A DNA stretch of 64,000 nt from Streptomyces sulfonofaciens (GCF_014656295.1 NZ_BNCD01000001.1:372001-436000), one strand, 5' to 3'. Shown: positions 1-9,529, counted from the first letter of the stretch. A program made the numbers and translations. Notes: a model not told the origin generated them from the letters alone.

Positions 1-121
1 CGACGATGTCACCGTCTTCATCGACCGTGTAGAAGTCGATGAAGTCGCCAACGGTCTTGAAGCCGGCGGCTTCAACCTCACGCTGCCCGCTGAAGTCCTT
101 ATTGATCACGTACTTGCCCAT
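1..121 (-). CDS. small acidic hypothetical protein, 3' end cut by window edge
   Basis: The ATG is at 121 (minus) and 40 codons are readable before the window ends; the protein begins MGKYVINKDFSG and continues with an acidic, aromatic stretch (FIDFYTVDEDGD). An SD-like GAAGGG sits about 9 nt upstream and overlaps the end of the preceding DUF2188 gene, whose TGA lies only 5 nt before this ATG, so the two are probably translationally coupled. Codon use is less G/C-rich at third positions than in the neighbouring housekeeping genes, which fits an accessory element. I do not recognise a family. Confidence that it is coding comes from the SD, the coupling and the lack of stops in the visible part. 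Confidence 0.5.
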   Translation of the reverse strand, partial: MGKYVINKDFSGQREVEAAGFKTVGDFIDFYTVDEDGDIV

Positions 122-126
122 CGCGA

Positions 127-366
127 TCAGCCCTTCGACTTCTTCGGGTCCCTGCCCGGCGGAACGGTGTTCTGCTCCCGCACCTGCCCGTTCTTACCGC
201 GAACGCGAAGCTCTCCGCCGCCCTCGTTGGCCAGGATCTCTTTGGCCCGAGCAACTGCCGCCGCCTGAGTCGGCAGAAGTGCACTGGCTCTCTCGGCCCC
301 AGGCTTCGTCACCGCCCAGCCATCGTCGCGCTTGGACACATCCCGGGTGTTGGGCCGGCCTGTCAT
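127..366 (-). CDS. DUF2188 domain protein
   Basis: A protein of 79 residues starting MTGRPNTRDVSKRDDGW. The pattern (D)GWAV, then an Ala-rich helix (TQAAAVARAKEILANEGG), then ELRVRGKNGQVREQNT is the typical DUF2188 layout, in which short strands flank a helix and a G-x-NG turn. The role of DUF2188 is unknown; such proteins are often found in prophages and integrative elements. A longer reading frame runs back to 468, but the ATG at 366 begins right where family similarity starts, so I use it. It is followed within 5 nt by another small gene. The position beside tRNA-Arg suggests the end of an integrated element, though no integrase or att repeat is visible here. Confidence 0.75.
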   Translation of the reverse strand: MTGRPNTRDVSKRDDGWAVTKPGAERASALLPTQAAAVARAKEILANEGGGELRVRGKNGQVREQNTVPPGRDPKKSKG

Positions 367-846
367 GGCACATCCGTTTCCGGAGTCGGACGCGCGGTGC
401 TGCCCGTCTTGGAGGAACCAAGAGAGGGCGATAAGGTCCCAAGGCGCGACCAACGCATCAGGCCCCATTGCCGTGTGCCCAACCCCAAGTTGGGCCCCGG
501 CTGGGGCCTGTTTTGGTTTGGCGGATCAAGTGAAGCACCCCGGACGGCCCAGCAGCAAGCAAGACACCACAACATGTGCCATGGCCCAATAGGCACACCA
601 CAACATCTAGTGTTCGCGACGGAGCACAACACCAGGCTACCGGCACCCACCGACACCTCAGGGGGCTCAAGGGGAGCTAAGGGCCGGGCAGCCGCACCAA
701 CCTCCATCTGCGTCGCCACCGGGCGCAAGCGTCAGCCCCGCGATGGGCGCGCGTGGGGTTCGTGGTCCGCGGTTCGCATCGACAGACGCCCTCGCCGATC
801 GGGGACAGGAGCGGTTGCCGTCAAACACTGCCGTCAAGGCAAAAGC
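367..846. other. 480-bp non-coding stretch with one hairpin
   Basis: No convincing gene. A hairpin GGCCCC-GGCT-GGGGCC at 493-508 is followed on the plus strand by TGTTTT, so it could end a plus-strand transcript or act as an element boundary. The rest is of lower G+C content than the core genes. Open frames crossing here are out-of-frame readings without family similarity. Confidence 0.5.
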
Positions 847-880
847 CAGAGGCCCTGTGGATCACTCCACAGGGCCTCTG
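847..880 (-). terminator. Rho-independent terminator after tRNA-Arg
   Basis: A perfect 14-bp stem (847-860 with 867-880), a 6-nt loop, then GCTTTT on the minus strand. It begins 9 nt beyond the tRNA-Arg 3' end. Confidence 0.85.
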
Positions 881-888
881 AACTGTTG

Positions 889-961
889 TGCACTCGGCAG
901 GATTCGAACCTGCAACCTTCTGATCCGTAGTCAGATGCTCTATCCGTTAAGCTACGAGTGC
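889..961 (-). tRNA. tRNA-Arg (anticodon ACG)
   Basis: Minus strand. The 7-bp acceptor stem GCACTCG/CGAGTGC pairs 955-961 with 890-896, and the discriminator is A (889). The anticodon loop CTACGGA sits between TCTGA and TCAGA stems, giving ACG (read as ICG, decoding CGU/CGC/CGA). The T arm contains GGTTCGAATCC. CCA is not encoded. A strong terminator follows. Confidence 0.95.
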
Positions 962-1269
962 CTGTGTTCTCTTGTTCTGCCGCTCCGCTCGGCCGGGGTT
1001 TTTCGCCCCGTCGGCTTCGCGGGAACAACATTACATGACCCGTGCCGTCAGGCGAAATCCGTTTGGGTCAACCGTGCTGACCTGCGCAATCGTTCCCTGG
1101 GCGAGGGGAGCCGGCCAATGGGGCCGCACCCGTGGACCGCCTTCTTCCGGCGGGGAGGCAGGATGCGGAGAACAGCCGTCGAGGGCGGCCGGGCCGCCGA
1201 GGGCGACAAGGACGACAAGGACGACATGGCGGAGCCGAGGGGGAGACGGGCGCCGGGGCGTGCACGTGC

Positions 1270-1301
1270 CGAAGCCCTGGCCGAAAGGGGCCAGGGCTTC
1301 G
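1270..1301 (-). terminator. hairpin terminator after tRNA-Ser(GCT)
   Basis: A 13-bp perfect stem (1270-1282 with 1289-1301) with loop GAAAGG, 11 nt beyond the tRNA-Ser 3' end on the minus strand. There is no T-tract, as is usual for streptomycete hairpin terminators. Confidence 0.75.
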
Positions 1302-1312
1302 GGATCATGAAG

Positions 1313-1403
1313 CGGAGGCGGAGGGATTTGAACCCTCGATGGGGTTTAAGCCCCAAACCGCATTAGCAGTGCGGCGCCATAGACCGGACTAGGCGACGCC
1401 TCC
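1313..1403 (-). tRNA. tRNA-Ser (anticodon GCT)
   Basis: Minus strand, 91 nt, with the long variable arm of a class II tRNA. The acceptor stem GGAGGCG/CGCCTCC pairs 1397-1403 with 1314-1320; discriminator G. The anticodon loop CTGCTAA between CCGCA and TGCGG gives GCT (AGC/AGU serine codons). CCA is not encoded. Confidence 0.95.
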
Positions 1404-1598
1404 AAACCTCGCCCGCGCGAGCGCGGTGCGAGCAGATGATGACACAGTCGAGCGGGCTGTCACCAATCGGCCCCCACGGTACTAGGCAGGCAGCCCACAG
1501 AGCAAAGCCCATTCGGCGCGCAACGTCTCGGGGCGCCCGGCGTTAGACGCGGTAAAGCCGCGTACGCCCCCCGCGTACCCGTTCCTCCCGGAGCCGCC

Positions 1599-2048
1599 AT
1601 GCTGCACCGTCTCGCCCTCGCCGCCGCCGCCTCCCTCGCCGCCCTGGCCGCCGCTCCCGCGATGGCCCACGCCGACGTCGCGCCTATGCCGCTGAGCCTC
1701 ATGCCGCTGTTCGCCGACCACGACCAGCTCACGGTCACCGTCACCGACGCGGGCACCGGCATCGACGGCTCCTACGTCCTCGAATGCCGCCCGAACGGCG
1801 GTACGCACCCCAACCCCGTCGGGGCCTGCGGCAGACTCGGCGAGATGTTCACGGTCGGCCGGGACCCCTTCGCCCCGCTGCCCGAGCGCAGCATCTGCAC
1901 CCTCCAGTACGGCGGCCCGGCCACCGCCCACGTCACCGGCACCTGGCAGGGCCGCGTCGTCGACGCCCGCTTCAAACGGACGGACGGCTGCGAGGTCAGC
2001 CGCTGGGACGCCCTCGTCCCGGTCCTGCCGTCGGCCACCCCGAGCTGA
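1599..2048 (+). CDS. secreted subtilisin-inhibitor-like (SSI) protein
   Basis: 149 residues: a Sec signal peptide (MLHRLALAAAASLAAL, cleavage near AMAHA-DV) followed by a domain of about 115 residues with the SSI pattern THPNP-GAC and GTWQGRVVDARFKRTDGC. Four cysteines (LEC, GAC, SIC, DGC) match the two conserved SSI disulfides. Aligning SIC-TLQY to the SSI reactive loop (C-P-M-V-Y) puts Leu at P1 and Gln at P1', so a chymotrypsin/subtilisin-like specificity is inferred rather than trypsin inhibition. SSI proteins are exported and block secreted serine proteases in the streptomycete mycelium. SD GGAG at 1590-1593, 5 nt before ATG. The mature domain is slightly longer than classical SSI. Confidence 0.88.
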   Translation: MLHRLALAAAASLAALAAAPAMAHADVAPMPLSLMPLFADHDQLTVTVTDAGTGIDGSYVLECRPNGGTHPNPVGACGRLGEMFTVGRDPFAPLPERSICTLQYGGPATAHVTGTWQGRVVDARFKRTDGCEVSRWDALVPVLPSATPS

Positions 2049-2807
2049 CAGCCGCCCGCCGCCCGCCACCAGCCCCGTCCGGCCACCTGACCCGCCGACC
2101 CGCCGACCCGCCGACCCGCCGACCCGCCGACAGGATGCCCGACCGGCGGGATCCGGCCCGGCCGGTGCGCCGCGCCGGGTGCGCCGCCGGGTACGCCGGA
2201 CCGGTTCCGCGCATCGGTGCCCGCCCTCCCGGCCCCGCCCCGTCCGCCCGAGGCCACGCCGAATCACCCGAAAGCCGTACCCGGCGGCCGAGCCCCCACC
2301 CCCGAACGTGCCCACGACGGGCCCGGCGGCCGGCCGAGGAGAAGCCCCACGGGCGACAGTGCATCCGGCCGGCGACCGAGCCGGTTCGGCGACCGAGGAC
2401 CGGCCCGCAATCGAGCCGGGCCGGCGCTCGGGGACAGGGCGGCGATCGAACCGGGTCGGCGATCGGGGGCGGGGCTGCCCCCGGGAGGTGGCGGCCAGGC
2501 AGCACGTCCGGGGTGCCCCTCGGACGGAGCCCGGCAGGGAGGTTACGGCAGGGGGATTGAGGACGGGCCCGAACGGCAACAACACCAACACACCCGAAAG
2601 TCACGGCGCCCCGTCACCGCCGCCATGACCAGGCACAGGTTCCCGGAAGCACAGCTTCCACGCGCACCCTGCCCGCAACACCCCCCTCATCCGGCGTCGC
2701 GAGCGCAACCACTGCCCGTAGACTCGCTCGCGTGACACGCTGCGGGCGGAGAGGCAAGATGGCCCTGGCGGCCAGTACGGAGCAGTAACAAGGGAGGAAG
2801 CGTCGTC
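2049..2807. other. 759-bp non-coding region upstream of the PAS/receiver gene
   Basis: No gene supported. It contains the GACCCGCC array at 2089-2128 and many degenerate CGATCGAGCCGG-like words around 2380-2470. All frames are open over long distances only because stop codons are rare at this composition. A promoter for the gene at 2808 should lie in the last ~100 bp, but I cannot assign its hexamers. Confidence 0.5.
2089..2128. repeat. five tandem copies of GACCCGCC
   Basis: The 8-bp unit is repeated exactly five times end to end, 40 bp after the SSI stop codon. The copy number is likely to vary between strains. Confidence 0.9.
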
Positions 2808-5800
2808 GTGAGCAGCAGGCCATCCCGAGGCGCTGCTCGCCTCGCAGCCATACTCGACGCGCTCCCGGACGCGTTGGTCCTGGTCAACGCGAACGGCACC
2901 GTCGTCAACGCCAACTCCATGGCCCTGGAGGCCCTGGAGGCACCTGGCACCGCCCTCGTCGGGCGGGGACTGCTCGACCTGCTGCCGCACTTCGACTCCC
3001 GGCTGATCCCCGGCTCGATGCGCCGCCCGGACACGATGGACGGGCACGGCCGCACCAAGCCCACCCGGATGATGGCCCGCCGCACCGACGGCAGCGAGTT
3101 CCCGGTCGAGGTCACGAGCGCGAACGTGGAACGCGGCCAGACCGGCTACGACACCCACGGCTACACCGGCGACGAACTGCTGATGCTGGTCGTGCGCGAC
3201 CTCTCCGGCACCCTCGACACCGAGGCCGAACTCGCGCGTTCGCAGCGGCAGACGGAGATGATCCTGCGCGCCGCGGCGGAGGGCGTGGTCGGCACCGACA
3301 CCGACGGCCGGGTGGTGCTCGTCAACCCCGCTGCCGCCCAGATCCTCGGCTACCGGGCCAGCGACCTCGGCGGCCGGGAGCTGCACAACCTCATCCTGCA
3401 CTCGCGCGCCGACGGCGAGCCCTTCCCGTACGCGGAGTCGCCACTCGCGGACACCCTCAGGTCGGGCCGCAAGCACCGGGTCCGCGGGCAGGTGCTGTGG
3501 TCCAAGAAGGGCGAGAAGGTCTCGGTGGACCTGACCACCGCGCCGGTGCGCGACGGCGACCAGTTGGTCGGCGCCGTGATGACCTTCACCGACCGCCGTC
3601 CCTACGACGCGCTGGCCGCCGAGAAGGACGAGGAGGAGACCCGGCACCGCGAGGAGCTGGCCCGGGTCCGCGAGGAGCACGCGGCCGAGCTGGCCGAACT
3701 CCGCGAACGGCACGCCACCGAGCTCGCCGACCTGCGCGAGCAGCACGCCGAGGCGTACGAGGCGACCGTCGAGGCGCACGAGGAGGAACTGGCGGTCGAG
3801 AAGGACCGCTACGCGGCGCTGGCGGAGCGCGAGAAGGACCGCTACGAGGCCCTGGACCAGCGGCACGAACAGCTCCTCGCGGTCCTCGGCGGCTCCCTGC
3901 GCGGCCCGCTCGACGAACTCCGCCGCGAGCTGTACGCGCTGGCCCAGGACGACGGCGGCCAGTTGTGGCCCGAGGCCAACCAGGTGCTGCACCACCTCGC
4001 CGCCGGCTACTCCCGCATCACCACGCTCGTCGACAACGTCCTGAACTACCAGCGGCTCGACGCGGGCGCCGACCGGATCTACCGGCGGCCGGTGCTGATC
4101 GACGGGGTGGTGGCCGCCGGCGTGGACGGCGCGGTCGAACTGATCGGCCCGGGCCGCGCCCAGTTCGCCGTGCACGCGCCGCCGCTGGAGGCCGAGGTCG
4201 ACCCCGACCGGCTCGCCACCGCGCTGGCCCATCTCGTCGCCGACGTGGCGGGCGTGGACGCCACCGGCAACGCACCCGTCACCTCCGGCGGCTACATGGA
4301 CTCCACCATCGTGGTGGCCGCCGCCCAGCGCGGCGACGTCGTACGCATCGAGGTGCGCGGCCCGTACTCCGGCGGGGATCTGGTGCACGAGCCGATCGTG
4401 CGCGGCATCGTGCGGGCGCACGGCGGTGTGCTCCAGACGCACCAGGTGCCCGGCATGAGCGGTACCGCGTACGTGCTGGAGGTGCCGATCGGAGGAGTGG
4501 CGGCGCCCAGCGGCTTCGGCGCGGCGGCGCCCGGGGGTGCGGCGGCGCCCGGCGACGTGGCGGCGCCCGGCGGTGCGACCGCGCTGCCGGCCGCCCGGCC
4601 AGGGCCCGGCACGGCCTTCGCCCTGGGCGGCCCGCCCGCGGGCGCCCCTTCGACGGCAGCGGCCCTCGGCGATCCGGCCCTGGGTGATCCGTCCCTGGGC
4701 GGGTCCTCCTCCTACCCGGACGACCCTGCGCCCGGCGGGGCCGACCCCCATCCGGCCGTCCCCCCCACGGGGGGCGCGCCCGCGGTGCCGGGTACTCCCC
4801 AGGCCGCTGCGGCAGATGCGGGCCAGGAGCCCGGTGCGGTGCCGGCGCTGCCCCAGCAGGCGACCGGTGGACGGCGCAGGGCGCGGCGGTCGTCGGTGGA
4901 CTCCTTCCTGGACAGCGGCAGGGGCGGGCAGGACGCCCCGGCCGCGGAGGACGACGGCACGGACGGTTCCGGTGCGCCCGCGCCGACCGGGACGGGGCGG
5001 CGCCGCGGCCGGCGCGCCGAGGAGGCTCCGGCAGGCCCGCAGCCCGCGAGCCCGGGCCCGGCGCCCGCGCCCGCGCCCGCGGGTGGCGGTACGGGACGCA
5101 GGCGCGGCCGGCCGGCGGAGGGCGCCGTGACGACGGCCGCCGAGCACGCGGCGGGCTCCGCGGCCCAGGGCCAGGCGGTACCCCCGCAGGGTGTGCCCGA
5201 GCCCACCGGGCGGCGGGCGCGCAGGGCCGTGGGGAGCGCGGAGCAGCCCGCGCTGCCGGCACCCGCACTGCCCGCGGCACCGGCCCAGGGCAACGGGCAG
5301 GGCCAGGGCCGGGCAGGACAGTCCGGCCAGGCAGGCCACGCAAACCACGCAGGCCACGCGGGTCACCCCGGCCAGACGGGTCACCCCGGCCAGACGGGTT
5401 ACCCCGGCCAGACGGGGCGTCCGGCGGGGCCGGGCGCCGGGCGTCAGCCCGGGCGGCCCGGGCAGGCACCCGGCGCGCCGGAGCCGGCGGCCGCCGCGGC
5501 CGGCGTCCCCGGCATCCAGGTCCCCCCCGGCACACCGGTGGCACCGGGCAGCCCGCTGCCGCCCGGCGCGGCCCTCCCGCCGGGCGCCCCCGTGCCGCCC
5601 GGTTCCGTACTCCCGCCCGGTACGACGATTCCGCCGGGGGCGCCCGTCCCGCTGGCCACGCCGCCGGGTACGCCTGGTGGGCTTGGTGCGCCTGGTGGGC
5701 CTGGTGCGCCGGCGATTGGGGGCCCGCAGGGAGCCGGTGGGCCCGGCAACACGCCCGGAGCAGCCGCGGCGGAGAGCGGTGCCGCAGCACGCGGTGGCGC

Positions 5801-7742
5801 CGCACAGCCCGCCGGGCGCCGCGCACGCCGGGCACTCGCGACGGCCGGAGACCGCGCTCCCTCGGAAGTCGCCGCACCGCGCGCCATGTTCGCCCTGCCG
5901 CCCGCGGAGGCTGACCGCACCGCAGACGACACGGACGGCTCCGGCGGCCATGCGGCGGCGCTGCACGACCCGGCCGACGACCACACCCCGCCCGAGCCCC
6001 ACCCGGTGGAGCCCACCGGCCGCCGCCGGGCCGCCCCCCGGCCCGGGCACCAGCCGGATCCACGCGTCGACCCCAGGCTCGGCCCCGTGCCGCCGTCGTC
6101 CGCCCGGCCCCGGCACACCACGACCGGCGCACCCACCGCAGGGCACCCGGCCGCCCCGTCCTGGCCCGGCCACCCCGCCCCGGCATCCGGCACGGGGCCC
6201 GCCCCCGGCGCGTCCGACCCCACCGGGCGCCCCGCGCCGACGGCACCCGACCAGCGCGCGCGGCCCGAACTTCCCGTCGCACCGACCGCACCCGCCGGGA
6301 CCGGTGGGAACGGCGGGACCGGCGGGACCGGCGGGACCGGCGGGACCGCGGCAGGAGGAGCCGGAGCGCCCGGTACGGGCCAGCCGCTCGCCCCGCCCGG
6401 CACCGCCATGCCCGCCGAGCACGGCCGCCGGCAGCCGGCGGCACCGGCCGCCCGGGGTCCCGTCCAGCCCGGCGCCCCTGACCCGGACTCGACACAGGGC
6501 CGTGCGATCAGCGTCCGCACGCTCGGGCAGGGCGTGCCGTTCGGCCGCCAGGTTCCCGAGCAGTCCGCCACCGGCGGTCAGCCGCATGCGCCGTCCGGTC
6601 CCGCCCCCGCGCCGGCCCAGGCCCCGTCCCACCAGCCGGCCCCGCCGGCGGGCGGGCCCCAGGCGCCGGCCGCCGCGGCGCCCCCGCAGCAGCCCGTCCC
6701 GCAGCAGCCCGCCCAGGCGCCGGCCCAGAGCCAGTCCGCGGCACGCCGCCGCAAGCTCGGCACCCGGGAGGCCGACGGCGGCACGGCGGGCGGTGCGCAC
6801 CAGCAGCTCGGCCAGGCCAGGCCGGGCGCCCAGGCGCCCGCCGCGCCCCCTCCGCCGGCCGCGCACACCCGTCTGGCTTCGGCGTCCGAGGGCGCCGGGC
6901 GGTCGTACGCGATCGGCGCGCCCGACCAGGACGCCGACGAGGGTCCGGAGCCGCTGGACGGCCCCGGAGGAGCGGTGGAGGTCTCCGACCAGCCGGCGCC
7001 GCAACCGCTGGACGACGAGCTGCCGCCCGAGCCGCTGGACAACCCCCGCCGACTGCTCGTCTGGCCCGCTCCGGACGTCTACACCCAGCAGGCCCTGAGC
7101 GACCGGGGCTACCGCCCGGTGATCGTGCACTCGCGCGAGGAGGTCGACGCGCAGATCGCCGCCTTCCCCGCCGCGCTCTTCGTCGACCCGCTGACCGGCC
7201 CGATCACCAGGACCGCCCTCCAGTCGCTGCGCCAGGCGGCGGTCGCCGCCGAGGTGCCCGTACTGGTCACCGCGGGACTGGGCCAGGCGACCCGGGAGGC
7301 CGCGTACGGCGCCGACCCCGCCGTGCTCCTGAAGGCGCTCGCGCCCCGCGACAGCGAGCAGCACCCGCCGCGGGTGCTGCTCATCGAGGAACACCCGGAG
7401 ATCGCGGTCGCCCTGACCGCCGCGCTGGAGCGGCGCGGCCTCCAGGTCGCCTGCGCCACCAGCGACGCGGACGCGGTGACGCTGGCCGCGCAGATGCGGC
7501 CCAACCTGGTCGTCATGGACCTGATGCAGGTACGCCGCAGGCGCGCCGGAATCGTCGACTGGCTGCGTGCCAACGGCCAGTTGAACCGCACCCCCCTCGT
7601 CGTCTACACCGCCGCCGTGGACCACGCCGACCTGCCGCGTCTCGCCGCCGGCGAGACGGTCCTCTTCCTCGCGGAGCGTTCGAACAGCGGGGAGGTGCAG
7701 GCCCGGATCGTGGACCTGCTGGCGAAGATCGGCACGAACTGA
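2808..7742 (+). CDS. PAS-PAS-coiled coil-kinase-like-linker-receiver-like signalling protein, 1644 aa
   Basis: GTG start with SD AGGGAGGA 8 nt upstream. Domains in order: PAS (about 8-130), second PAS (about 145-270), Glu/Arg-rich coiled coil (270-360), a HisKA/HATPase-like part (360-560), a Pro/Ala/Gly linker of about 830 residues with collagen-like G-x-y stretches, and receiver-like segments at about 1398-1510 and 1522-1640. The dimerisation helix reads GSLRGPLDEL where a kinase would have S-H-E-L-R-T-P-L, so the phosphoacceptor His is absent (Leu364). The last receiver-like domain keeps acidic residues (LLIEEHPE) and VVMDLM, but no clear switch Lys. I infer a cytoplasmic sensory scaffold rather than an active kinase. 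No transmembrane segment is seen. The gene stands alone. Confidence 0.75.
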   Translation: MSSRPSRGAARLAAILDALPDALVLVNANGTVVNANSMALEALEAPGTALVGRGLLDLLPHFDSRLIPGSMRRPDTMDGHGRTKPTRMMARRTDGSEFPVEVTSANVERGQTGYDTHGYTGDELLMLVVRDLSGTLDTEAELARSQRQTEMILRAAAEGVVGTDTDGRVVLVNPAAAQILGYRASDLGGRELHNLILHSRADGEPFPYAESPLADTLRSGRKHRVRGQVLWSKKGEKVSVDLTTAPVRDGDQLVGAVMTFTDRRPYDALAAEKDEEETRHREELARVREEHAAELAELRERHATELADLREQHAEAYEATVEAHEEELAVEKDRYAALAEREKDRYEALDQRHEQLLAVLGGSLRGPLDELRRELYALAQDDGGQLWPEANQVLHHLAAGYSRITTLVDNVLNYQRLDAGADRIYRRPVLIDGVVAAGVDGAVELIGPGRAQFAVHAPPLEAEVDPDRLATALAHLVADVAGVDATGNAPVTSGGYMDSTIVVAAAQRGDVVRIEVRGPYSGGDLVHEPIVRGIVRAHGGVLQTHQVPGMSGTAYVLEVPIGGVAAPSGFGAAAPGGAAAPGDVAAPGGATALPAARPGPGTAFALGGPPAGAPSTAAALGDPALGDPSLGGSSSYPDDPAPGGADPHPAVPPTGGAPAVPGTPQAAAADAGQEPGAVPALPQQATGGRRRARRSSVDSFLDSGRGGQDAPAAEDDGTDGSGAPAPTGTGRRRGRRAEEAPAGPQPASPGPAPAPAPAGGGTGRRRGRPAEGAVTTAAEHAAGSAAQGQAVPPQGVPEPTGRRARRAVGSAEQPALPAPALPAAPAQGNGQGQGRAGQSGQAGHANHAGHAGHPGQTGHPGQTGYPGQTGRPAGPGAGRQPGRPGQAPGAPEPAAAAAGVPGIQVPPGTPVAPGSPLPPGAALPPGAPVPPGSVLPPGTTIPPGAPVPLATPPGTPGGLGAPGGPGAPAIGGPQGAGGPGNTPGAAAAESGAAARGGAAQPAGRRARRALATAGDRAPSEVAAPRAMFALPPAEADRTADDTDGSGGHAAALHDPADDHTPPEPHPVEPTGRRRAAPRPGHQPDPRVDPRLGPVPPSSARPRHTTTGAPTAGHPAAPSWPGHPAPASGTGPAPGASDPTGRPAPTAPDQRARPELPVAPTAPAGTGGNGGTGGTGGTGGTAAGGAGAPGTGQPLAPPGTAMPAEHGRRQPAAPAARGPVQPGAPDPDSTQGRAISVRTLGQGVPFGRQVPEQSATGGQPHAPSGPAPAPAQAPSHQPAPPAGGPQAPAAAAPPQQPVPQQPAQAPAQSQSAARRRKLGTREADGGTAGGAHQQLGQARPGAQAPAAPPPPAAHTRLASASEGAGRSYAIGAPDQDADEGPEPLDGPGGAVEVSDQPAPQPLDDELPPEPLDNPRRLLVWPAPDVYTQQALSDRGYRPVIVHSREEVDAQIAAFPAALFVDPLTGPITRTALQSLRQAAVAAEVPVLVTAGLGQATREAAYGADPAVLLKALAPRDSEQHPPRVLLIEEHPEIAVALTAALERRGLQVACATSDADAVTLAAQMRPNLVVMDLMQVRRRRAGIVDWLRANGQLNRTPLVVYTAAVDHADLPRLAAGETVLFLAERSNSGEVQARIVDLLAKIGTN

Positions 7743-7858
7743 CAGCCGGCACGGGCTGAGCGGGCGGCACGGCCTGAGCGGCCCACGGCCTGAACGGGCG
7801 GCACGCACGCGCGCGTGGCGGAGTCCGGGCCGTGGGCATGCGGACGGGCGGGCGGGCC

Positions 7859-9529
7859 TCAGATGCGGGTGACGTCCAGCTCGCCGTCCGCGTACTGGCG
7901 CCGGAGGACCTTCTTGTCGAACTTGCCGACGGAGGTCTTGGGCACCGCCCCGACCACCGTCCAGCGCTCCGGAAGCTGCCACCTGGCCAGGCGGCCGGCG
8001 AGGAAGTCGCGCAGGGCGGTGAAGTCGGCCGTGGCGCCGTCCTTGAGGACGACGGTGGCGAGCGGCCGCTCGCCCCACTTGTCGTCGGGCACCGCGACGA
8101 CGGCGGCCTCGGCGACGTCCGGGTGCGCCATCAGCGCGTTCTCCAGTTCCAGGGACGAGATCCACTCGCCGCCCGACTTGATGACGTCCTTCACCCGGTC
8201 GGTGAGGACCAGATAGCCGTCGGGGGTGATGGTGCCGACGTCGCCGGTCTTCAGCCAGCCGTCCGGGCTGAACTTGTCCGCGGGCCGCAGCGGTTCGCCG
8301 TCCTGGCCGCCGTAGTACGCGCCCGCGATCCACGGCCCGCGCACCTCCAGTTCGCCCGCCGACCTGCCGTCCCACGGCAGCCGCCGCCCGTCCGGACCGG
8401 TCAGCCGGGCCTCCACGCCGGCCGGGAAACGGCCCTGCGTGATGCGGTACGCGAACTCCTCGTCGGTGCCGTGGGCGTGCGCCGGCGGCCGGGCGACCGT
8501 GCCGAGCGGGGAGGTCTCCGTCATGCCCCAGGCATGGCAGAGCCGCACCCCCAGCTCGTCGAAGGCGGTCATGAGGGCGGGCGGACAGGCCGAGCCGCCG
8601 ATGGTGACCTGCGTCAGCGAGCCGATGTCGCGCGGCCGTTCGCGGAGCTCGGCCAGCAGGCCGTGCCAGATGGACGGGACGGCGGCGGCGTGCGTAGGCC
8701 GCTCGGTCTCGATCATCTCCGCGAGCGGGCCCGGGTGCAGGAAGCGGTCCGGCATCAGCAGGTTGACGCCGGTCATGAAGGTCATGTGCGGCAGGCCCCA
8801 GGCGTTCACGTGGAACTGCGGCACGACCACCAGGCTGGTGTCCCGGTCCGTGAGGGCCATCGACTGCGCCATGTTGGCCTGCATCGAGTGCAGGTAGATG
8901 GAGCGGTGCGAGTAGACGACGCCCTTGGGGTCGCCGGTGGTGCCGGAGGTGTAGCACATGGCGGCGGCCCGGCGCTCGTCGAGGTCGGGCCAGTCGAAGT
9001 CGGTGGGCCGGCCCGCGATCAGCTCTTCGTAGTCGTGGACGTGCGGCCGCACCGGGCCCTGCTCCAGTGCCGCTTCGAGAACGGACGGCTCGCCGGGTCC
9101 CGAGACGACGATGTGCTCGATGGTGGGCATCTTCGGCAGCAGCGGCGCCAGCAGCGGCAGCAGCGAGCCGTTGACGACGAGGATCCGGTCGGCGGCGTGG
9201 TTGACGATCCACACCAGTTGGTCGGTGGGGAGCCGGAGGTTCAGGGTGTGCAGGACCGCGCCCATGGCGGGAGCGGCGAAGTAGACCTCGACGTGCTCGG
9301 CGTTGTTCCACATGAGCGTCGCCACTCGCTCGTCGTCCCGGACCCCCAGCTCGTCGCGGAGCGCGTGCGCGAGCTGTGCAGCCCGCTGCCCGACGGCCGC
9401 GAAACCACGGCGGTGCGGCTCCTCGTCCGCTCCCCGCCAGGTGGTGATCGTGGACGCGCCGTGCACCAGCGCACCGTGCCTGAGGATGCGGGTGACGGTC
9501 AGCGGTACGTCCTGCATGGTGCTGAGCAC
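7859..9529 (-). CDS. long-chain fatty-acid--CoA ligase (AMP-forming)
   Basis: 556 residues. It activates a carboxylic acid to the acyl-adenylate and then the CoA thioester. The adenylation signature YTSGTTGDPKGVVYSH lies around residue 183, with GMTETSP downstream, TGDVGTITPDGY and DRVKDVIKSGGEW in the hinge, and the C-terminal catalytic Lys in PKTSVGKFDKK. I choose GTG at 9529 because GGGAGG lies 6 nt upstream; the frame extends to 9649 without similarity. The family order suggests medium/long-chain acyl substrates, but substrate cannot be read from sequence. It converges with the PAS/receiver gene: an inverted repeat GCCCACGGCC (7781-7790 and 7828-7837) lies between them and may terminate one or both. 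Confidence 0.9.
   Translation of the reverse strand: MLSTMQDVPLTVTRILRHGALVHGASTITTWRGADEEPHRRGFAAVGQRAAQLAHALRDELGVRDDERVATLMWNNAEHVEVYFAAPAMGAVLHTLNLRLPTDQLVWIVNHAADRILVVNGSLLPLLAPLLPKMPTIEHIVVSGPGEPSVLEAALEQGPVRPHVHDYEELIAGRPTDFDWPDLDERRAAAMCYTSGTTGDPKGVVYSHRSIYLHSMQANMAQSMALTDRDTSLVVVPQFHVNAWGLPHMTFMTGVNLLMPDRFLHPGPLAEMIETERPTHAAAVPSIWHGLLAELRERPRDIGSLTQVTIGGSACPPALMTAFDELGVRLCHAWGMTETSPLGTVARPPAHAHGTDEEFAYRITQGRFPAGVEARLTGPDGRRLPWDGRSAGELEVRGPWIAGAYYGGQDGEPLRPADKFSPDGWLKTGDVGTITPDGYLVLTDRVKDVIKSGGEWISSLELENALMAHPDVAEAAVVAVPDDKWGERPLATVVLKDGATADFTALRDFLAGRLARWQLPERWTVVGAVPKTSVGKFDKKVLRRQYADGELDVTRI

Noticed and set aside
855..864. DnaA-box-like TGTGGATCA
   Set aside because: It is part of the stem of the tRNA-Arg terminator and is explained by that hairpin.
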